Assembly: GCA_038217425.1 (NCBI GenBank) | Contig: JBBQPM010000145.1 | Span: 1 to 17,461, forward strand | Direction of reading: 5' to 3' | DNA length: 17,461 nt | From: JAIEPT01 sp038217425 | GTDB lineage: Bacteria; Planctomycetota; Planctomycetia; Gemmatales; Gemmataceae | In this document: positions 13,580-17,461 of the stretch, piece after piece | Numbering within the stretch: position 1 is the stretch's first letter | Layout: each line of letters opens with the position of its first letter | Made by a program: the position numbers and the translations under genes | Notes under the pieces: generated by a model | Seen by the model: only the letters and a program-made list of their open reading frames with translations | What the model was told of the DNA's origin: nothing | Database searches by the model: none

Positions 13580-13638
13580 CGTGGGGCACGTTTTTAACGT
13601 GCCGCGCGAGACACGGCACGTTTTAAACGTGCCCCACG
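13580..13638. repeat. REPIN-like inverted repeat E (24-nt arms), possible bidirectional terminator
   Basis: Arms 13580-13603 and 13615-13638 are reverse complements with 2 mismatches in 24, loop 11 nt. Each arm is itself a perfect 8-bp hairpin: GGCACGTT-TTT-AACGTGCC on the left and GGCACGTT-TTA-AACGTGCC on the right. It separates the convergent ends of the floA operon and the alpha/beta hydrolase gene, so a termination role is plausible. Confidence 0.78.
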
Positions 13639-13648
13639 AATCGCGAGC

Positions 13649-14578
13649 TCACTTCGTCTTCGCTGGCGCCTTGAGCGTCGCGATCATGAATAACACCGGC
13701 TGCTTGTGCGTCACGTTCGGCGCCCCGGCGTACACCAGCTCGCACGGCACGCCGACGCTCTTGAGCTTCTCCTGCAGCTTGACGCCGTAGTTCGCGGTGT
13801 GCGTCGGATCCTTCTGATCCTTGCCCAACGCCGGCGCTTCGCCGTAACTCAAGTAGATCGGCGGATCGTCCGCACTCACATGTTCGTAGGGCGAATACTC
13901 CTTGATCCACGGCAATATCTCTTCGCGGGCGGCCAGGAACTTCGCGAACTGAGCGTCGCGCGTCTGCAGGTTGTTCGGGTCCATGAAGCCGAACGCGTGC
14001 CCGCCGTAACGGCTGTTGGGCGTCCACTCCTTGAGCTGCAAGGGATCGAGCGACGTCTGCGCGCCGGTGACCGCGGCACACCACAGGCGCGTCGATTCGC
14101 GGGCGACCGGATCATTGCTCTTGGGGTCGGCCATGTCGCTGTGGAGTGCGAGCCAAAGACTGGAGCACGCCCCCGCCGAGCCGCCGGTGGCGCCGATGCG
14201 CTCCTTGTCGAGGTTCCACTCCTTCGCTTTGCTGCGCACGAACTGCAGCGCCCGGGCCGCGTCTTCGAGCGGCCACTTGACGGGCGGTTTGACGTCCGCG
14301 AGGTGCGCCTGCTGGACGTAGCGATAATTGATGGCCACGACGGAGATTCCCGACTTGAGACAGCCGAGCATGCTGCCGACGGGATGTTTGTCGCCGCGCA
14401 CCCAGCCGCCGCCATGGATGTACAGAACCACGGGCGTCGGCAACGTCGAGTCGGCCTTGTAGAAATCGAGCACCTGACGTTCGTGCGTGCCGTACGCGAC
14501 ATTCGCCAGCGTCGGTTTGATCTCCTGAGCGAAGAGGGGTCCGGTCGCCAGGAAGGCGAGGAGCATCGGCAGTCTCAT
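13649..14578 (-). CDS. Secreted alpha/beta hydrolase (carboxylesterase/BD-FAE-like)
   Basis: A 309-residue protein. Residues 1-17 are a signal peptide (MRLPMLLAFLATGPLFA). The hydrolase core shows LYIHGGGWVRGDKH (oxyanion HGGGW, residues 55-59), VVAINYRYV, the nucleophile elbow GATGGSAGACSSLW (Ser134) and a C-terminal NVTHK (His291). The acid residue is not obvious, because the usual strand-7 HGxxD region reads IYLSYGEAPALGKDQKD. The fold and the HGGGW place it with hormone-sensitive-lipase/feruloyl-esterase-like enzymes that act on esters, often of polysaccharides, in the periplasm or outside; the substrate is unknown. The ATG at 14578 is chosen because AGGAG lies 7 nt upstream and the signal peptide starts there; the frame opens 13 codons earlier. 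It is convergent with the floA operon and divergent from amt. Confidence 0.86.
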   Translation of the reverse strand: MRLPMLLAFLATGPLFAQEIKPTLANVAYGTHERQVLDFYKADSTLPTPVVLYIHGGGWVRGDKHPVGSMLGCLKSGISVVAINYRYVQQAHLADVKPPVKWPLEDAARALQFVRSKAKEWNLDKERIGATGGSAGACSSLWLALHSDMADPKSNDPVARESTRLWCAAVTGAQTSLDPLQLKEWTPNSRYGGHAFGFMDPNNLQTRDAQFAKFLAAREEILPWIKEYSPYEHVSADDPPIYLSYGEAPALGKDQKDPTHTANYGVKLQEKLKSVGVPCELVYAGAPNVTHKQPVLFMIATLKAPAKTK

Positions 14579-14615
14579 GTGCGGTCTCCTAAGAGAAATG
14601 GGGAAGGGTGAAATC

Positions 14616-14621
14616 ATTGTA
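14616..14621 (-). promoter_or_regulatory. Candidate -10 box of the alpha/beta hydrolase gene
   Basis: TACAAT on the minus strand, 37 nt before the hydrolase ATG. Together with its flanks (ATCATTGTATG on the plus strand) it repeats the arrangement upstream of panB at 5041-5051. No good -35 was seen. Confidence 0.33.
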
Positions 14622-14824
14622 TGAGGGCGTGCGAAAGGGCATCAGTTGTTGCATATCAAGCACCGCTGCCTCAACGTTGGGCACCCTTCGCCTGGAGTGA
14701 AGGCACGTTTCAGGAGCAAATTAGAGCTCGATTTCCCGCTGCATAACGGTCTCAGAGGCCATAAATTTACACAACCACCATTTGAATAATAGGTTGCGCC
14801 TCAAAATGTAGCGAAGCCGCGGTT

Positions 14825-14841
14825 TTGGCATACCGCTTGCT
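14825..14841 (+). promoter_or_regulatory. Sigma-54 (-24/-12) promoter of amt
   Basis: The sequence TTGGCATACCGCTTGCT fits the sigma-54 consensus YTGGCACGRNNNTTGCW at all positions of both core boxes (TTGGCA and TTGCT), with the invariant GG and GC exactly 10 nt apart. Transcription would start near 14852, about 120 nt before the amt start codon. The 394-nt gap 14579-14972 holds no gene I can support. About 120-150 nt upstream of the promoter lies an imperfect inverted repeat (AACGT/CCTTC at 14673-14689 with GAAGG/ACGTT at 14699-14709), which could be an activator site. Confidence 0.75.
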
Positions 14842-14972
14842 TTCGATAGGTTTCACTCGACTCAGACTCCCTCCTTCACGAAGCACTGTGCGGTTTGGGG
14901 GCGGTCGATGTTCCAGTGTCTCCTCTCCCGTGGCTTTTTCCGAACCATGACGACATCTTGGAGGGCTCTGAA

Positions 14973-16769
14973 TTGCGATGGTTTTTGATTCCGTGTTTCC
15001 TGATCGGGCTGCTGCTCGCGATGCCTGATCGAGCCGTTTTTGCTCAACCGGCCGAGGAAAAGAAAGAAGAAGTCGCATTGACTCCAAAAGAGCAAGAAGC
15101 GAAAGAGCGCAAGGAAGAAGTTGAATACGTCACCGCTGCCGACAAAAAGGCCGATGCGGCCTGGATGATGGTTTCCACCGCTTTCGTCATGCTCATGGTG
15201 CCGGGTCTCGCCCTCTTTTACGGCGGCATGGTGCGCAAGAAGAATATCTTGGCCACCATGATGCATAGCATGATCTGCTTATCCGTGGTCGGCGTCTTTT
15301 GGATGGGGATCGGCTATTCGCTCGCTTTCGGCGCCCCCTATATTTACGGAGAGAGCGGCAGCTTCCTCGGGTTCAGTAAAGACCTGATCTTCATGAACGG
15401 CATCAAGCCGCAACAGATGCTGCCCAACACCGGCATCCCGATCTACTTGCACATGCTTTATCAGGGAATGTTCGCCATCATCACGCCCGCGCTCATCAGC
15501 GGCGCCCTGGCTGAACGCATTCGCTTTCGCACGTATCTCGTCTTCGTTCTGGTGTGGATGGTGTTCGTGTACTGCCCGCTCGCTCATATGGTTTGGGCGC
15601 TCGATTGGTGGCAGTTGAACGCGGCGGGCACGGCCCTTGCGGAAACCGCGGGTCGCAATGCCGTCGGATATCTAGGCAAGCCAAACGCCGCCGGCCTCTT
15701 CGCTCTGGATTTCGCGGGCGGCACGGTGGTTCATATTTCCGCCGGCTTCGCCAGCCTTGCGTGCTTCATCGTCCTCAGGAAGCGAATCGGCTATCCGCAA
15801 CAGGCGATCCATCCCAGCAGCATGGTGCTCACTCTGTTCGGCGCCGGGTTGCTGTGGTTCGGATGGTTCGGCTTCAATGGCGGTAGCGGCGTGCAGAGCG
15901 GCGCCCTGGCAGTTTCCGCCTTCGCGGCCACTCAGGCCGCGGCCGCCGCAGCAGGGTTGTCCTGGGTCGCGGTCGAGTGGATTCATCGCGGCAAGCCGAC
16001 CGGCCTCGGATTGGCATCGGGAATCGTCGCCGGCCTCGTCGCGGTCACCCCGGCCTCGGGTTTTGTGCTCCCCCACGCGGGGCTCATCATCGGCCTGATC
16101 TCGGGCGTCGTCTGCTATGTCTCCGTCAACATCAAGGCGATCCTCGGCTACGACGATTCGCTCGACGCCTTCGGCGTTCATGGCGTCGGCGGATTCTTGG
16201 GCGCCATCCTCACCGGCATGTTCTGCAACATGTGGACCTATGCCGACGTGAACGTCGATATCGGCGCGGCTGCCAGTGCGGCTCAGGTCGCGATTCAGTT
16301 CAAAGCTGCTATGATTGCAGCCGTGCTGTCTTTTGTCGTCAGCTTCGCCTTGGCCAAGGGACTCGACATCCTCATGGGTTTCACCGTGACGGAGCAGGAA
16401 GAAATCGAAGGCCTCGATCGCACCGAGCATGGCGAAACCGGTTTCGACTTCGGGCTGGCCATGGAGTCTGCGAGCATCGGTTCCGGTTACGAGCCCAAGT
16501 CGGCCGCACTACCGCCCAACGGCTTCAAGAAGTTCCAGGTCGTCGTCGACGGCGTCGACTCGGTTCAGCTTCGCAAGGTGTGGTCCGAGCTGTGCCAGCC
16601 GAACAAGTCGATCCCGGCGGAGTTCAAGGAAGTCTATCCCTTCATCACCACCCTGCAGGGAACCAAGTTCCAGTTCCGGGGCGGCGATCAGGAGAAACTT
16701 CGCTCGAACCTGCAAAAACTTCTCGCAGATAGCACCAAGCAATCTGTGAAGACTCGAATCGAGGCCTAA
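14973..16769 (+). CDS. amt: Ammonium transporter with N-terminal charged segment and C-terminal extension
   Basis: A 598-residue Amt/Mep/Rh channel, longer than the roughly 400-450 of standard AmtB. Residues 1-24 are a signal peptide (RWFLIPCFLIGLLLAMP... cut after VFA). Residues 25-60 are a Lys/Glu-rich extracytoplasmic segment. The channel follows, from AWMMVSTAFVMLMVPGLALF on. LDFAGGTVVHIS carries Asp246 and His254, and DAFGVHGVGG carries His403, the equivalents of Asp160, His168 and His318 of E. coli AmtB. After the usual cytoplasmic tail (EQEEIEGLDRTEHGE) come about 100 extra residues, predicted by eye as beta-alpha-beta-beta-alpha (KKFQVVVDGVDSVQLRKVW...). The start is TTG at 14973, because GGAGGG lies 7 nt upstream and the signal peptide begins there. 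A longer TTG (14895) and the ATG at 15021 fit worse. It is controlled by a sigma-54 promoter and followed by a PII gene. Confidence 0.96.
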   Translation: MRWFLIPCFLIGLLLAMPDRAVFAQPAEEKKEEVALTPKEQEAKERKEEVEYVTAADKKADAAWMMVSTAFVMLMVPGLALFYGGMVRKKNILATMMHSMICLSVVGVFWMGIGYSLAFGAPYIYGESGSFLGFSKDLIFMNGIKPQQMLPNTGIPIYLHMLYQGMFAIITPALISGALAERIRFRTYLVFVLVWMVFVYCPLAHMVWALDWWQLNAAGTALAETAGRNAVGYLGKPNAAGLFALDFAGGTVVHISAGFASLACFIVLRKRIGYPQQAIHPSSMVLTLFGAGLLWFGWFGFNGGSGVQSGALAVSAFAATQAAAAAAGLSWVAVEWIHRGKPTGLGLASGIVAGLVAVTPASGFVLPHAGLIIGLISGVVCYVSVNIKAILGYDDSLDAFGVHGVGGFLGAILTGMFCNMWTYADVNVDIGAAASAAQVAIQFKAAMIAAVLSFVVSFALAKGLDILMGFTVTEQEEIEGLDRTEHGETGFDFGLAMESASIGSGYEPKSAALPPNGFKKFQVVVDGVDSVQLRKVWSELCQPNKSIPAEFKEVYPFITTLQGTKFQFRGGDQEKLRSNLQKLLADSTKQSVKTRIEA

Positions 16770-16825
16770 CGGCCTGCACGGTCTACTCCGGTCTCTCTTC
16801 CCTCAGGGAGATCGGTATGCGTCTG

Positions 16826-16884
16826 GAGAGGGGGAGTCGGGGGCGTCGGATCGGGTCTTGACGTTCCCCGGCTCTCTTTTTTTT
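16826..16884 (+). terminator. Rho-independent terminator/attenuator between amt and the PII gene
   Basis: GAGAG (16826-16830) pairs with CTCTC. Inside it TCGGGG-G-CGTC pairs with GACG-TT-CCCCGG, including a wobble and small internal loops, around a 12-nt loop. The stem runs straight into eight T residues (16877-16884). It lies 57 nt past the amt stop and 65 nt before the PII ATG, so PII needs read-through or its own promoter. Confidence 0.65.
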
Positions 16885-16949
16885 ACCTTCATCTCCGGCC
16901 CGCGCCGGCTTCCTCTGCCCTCTAACGTTTCAGCAAAGGATCCTCTTCC

Positions 16950-17303
16950 ATGAAAATGATTGTGGCCATTATCCGCCCCGAAAAACTCGAGGCTGTCCAA
17001 AAGGCCCTCAACGAACACGACGTCTACCTCATGACCGTCAGCGACGTCCGCGGGTGCGGCCGACAACGCGGCTTCACCGAGGTCTACCGCGGCACCGAGT
17101 TCCAGGTCAAACTCCTGCCCAAGCTCAAACTCGAAATCGCCGTCAACGACGTCTTCGTCGAAGCCGCCATCGAAGCCATCGTCCATGCCGCCCGCGTCGG
17201 TGAAACCGGTACCATCGGCGACGGCAAAATCTTCGTGATGCCCATCGACGACGCCGTCCGCATCCGCACCGGCGAACGAGGCGGTCAAGCGATCGGACCG
17301 TGA
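16950..17303 (+). CDS. glnB: PII nitrogen-regulatory protein (GlnB/GlnK family) with Phe at position 51
   Basis: A 117-residue PII trimer subunit that senses ATP/ADP and 2-oxoglutarate and, in amt-linked cases, blocks the ammonium channel. Family marks are MKMIVAIIRPEKLEAVQKAL, VRGCGRQRG, the T-loop TEVYRGTEFQVKLLPKLKLE, the B-loop TIGDGKIFVMP (Gly90-Asp-Gly-Lys93) and the C-loop RIRTGE. Tyr46 is present, but residue 51, the Tyr uridylylated by GlnD in enterobacteria, is Phe; residue 49, the phosphorylated Ser in cyanobacteria, is Thr. Three extra residues lie before the B-loop compared with E. coli GlnB. AAAGGA is 9 nt before the ATG. Being next to amt it could equally be called glnK. A strong terminator follows, and another lies between it and amt. 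Confidence 0.97.
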   Translation: MKMIVAIIRPEKLEAVQKALNEHDVYLMTVSDVRGCGRQRGFTEVYRGTEFQVKLLPKLKLEIAVNDVFVEAAIEAIVHAARVGETGTIGDGKIFVMPIDDAVRIRTGERGGQAIGP

Positions 17304-17331
17304 ACGCCCGCCGCTGAAATATCGTTGCCCG

Positions 17332-17375
17332 ACGACGCGGACATGCCCTGTTCGCGTCGTTTTGTTTTGATTTTT
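17332..17375 (+). terminator. Rho-independent terminator of the PII gene
   Basis: ACGACGCGGAC (17332-17342) pairs with GTTCGCGTCGT (17350-17360) over 11 bp with one G-T wobble and a 7-nt loop, followed by the T-rich tract TTTTGTTTTGATTTTT. It starts 28 nt after the PII stop. Confidence 0.85.
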
Positions 17376-17377
17376 CT

Positions 17378-17460
17378 ACGAAAGCCCAGGGATGGCAATC
17401 CCTGGGCAAACTTGCTGCGGTCTCAGAACTCCCCAGGGATAGCCATCCCTGGGTTTTCGT
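17378..17460. repeat. REPIN-like inverted repeat F (29-nt arms)
   Basis: Arms 17378-17406 and 17432-17460 are reverse complements with 2 mismatches in 29, loop 25 nt. Each arm is a strong hairpin: GCCCAGGGAT-GGCA-ATCCCTGGGC on the left, and CCCAGGGAT-AGCC-ATCCCTGGG on the right. It lies immediately after the PII terminator and runs to the window edge, so it may continue. Confidence 0.8.
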
Positions 17461-17461
17461 T

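Noticed and set aside
14895..14972. Longer Amt start at TTG 14895
   Set aside because: It would place 26 unrelated residues before a signal peptide, and GGAGGG is correctly spaced only for 14973.
16803..17288. 161-codon minus-strand frame over the PII gene
   Set aside because: Mirror of the PII gene; the Asp/Gly/Phe-rich product is a codon-bias artefact.

Overview
The window reads as about 17.5 kb of chromosome from a GC-rich member of the Planctomycetota. This placement is inferred from gene content: a DUF1570 peptidase-like protein, zinc-ribbon membrane proteins, a single-chain glycyl-tRNA synthetase, ComB, a secreted alpha/beta hydrolase and an NfeD/FloA cluster. Every intergenic gap also tends to hold a palindromic repeat. 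Genus cannot be assigned. No phage, insertion sequence, CRISPR array, rRNA or tRNA was seen, and almost all genes are housekeeping or membrane genes.

Layout. (1) 1-1159, plus strand: the 3' end of a family 9 glycosyltransferase overlaps a Maf-type nucleotide pyrophosphatase. (2) 1414-1770, minus: a small secreted Tyr/Gln/Gly-rich protein. (3) 5003-2063, minus: a tight panB - zinc-ribbon membrane protein - hom operon (pantothenate and threonine/methionine synthesis). (4) 5205-8484, plus: comB, glycyl-tRNA synthetase and an RNase HI-like gene, separated by long palindromes. (5) 9932-8481, minus: a secreted DUF1570 protein with an HExxH motif, meeting the RNase H gene tail to tail at a shared TTAA. 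(6) 10079-13574, plus: a membrane-remodelling operon of long NfeD, short NfeD, flotillin-like FloA and a one-helix proline-rich protein. (7) 14578-13649, minus: a secreted alpha/beta hydrolase. (8) 14973-17303, plus: an ammonium transporter with a C-terminal extension, then a PII signalling protein. A close match to a sigma-54 (-24/-12) promoter precedes the transporter.

The most informative signals are these. A sigma-54 promoter points to nitrogen control of amt. The PII protein has Phe where enterobacterial PII carries the uridylylated Tyr51, so its regulation must differ from the GlnD scheme. Six intergenic palindromes have unrelated sequences but one architecture: two inverted arms of 24-35 nt, each arm an imperfect hairpin with a 3-4 nt loop. 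This resembles REP doublets (REPINs) moved by RAYT transposases. The NfeD-NfeD-FloA-proline-rich cluster resembles the Bacillus yqeZ-yqfA-yqfB arrangement, and its long NfeD seems to lack the protease lysine.

I found no clearly new defence or mobile system. The best candidates for undescribed biology are the repeat set, the Amt C-terminal domain together with the Phe51 PII, and the small proline-rich and tyrosine-rich proteins.
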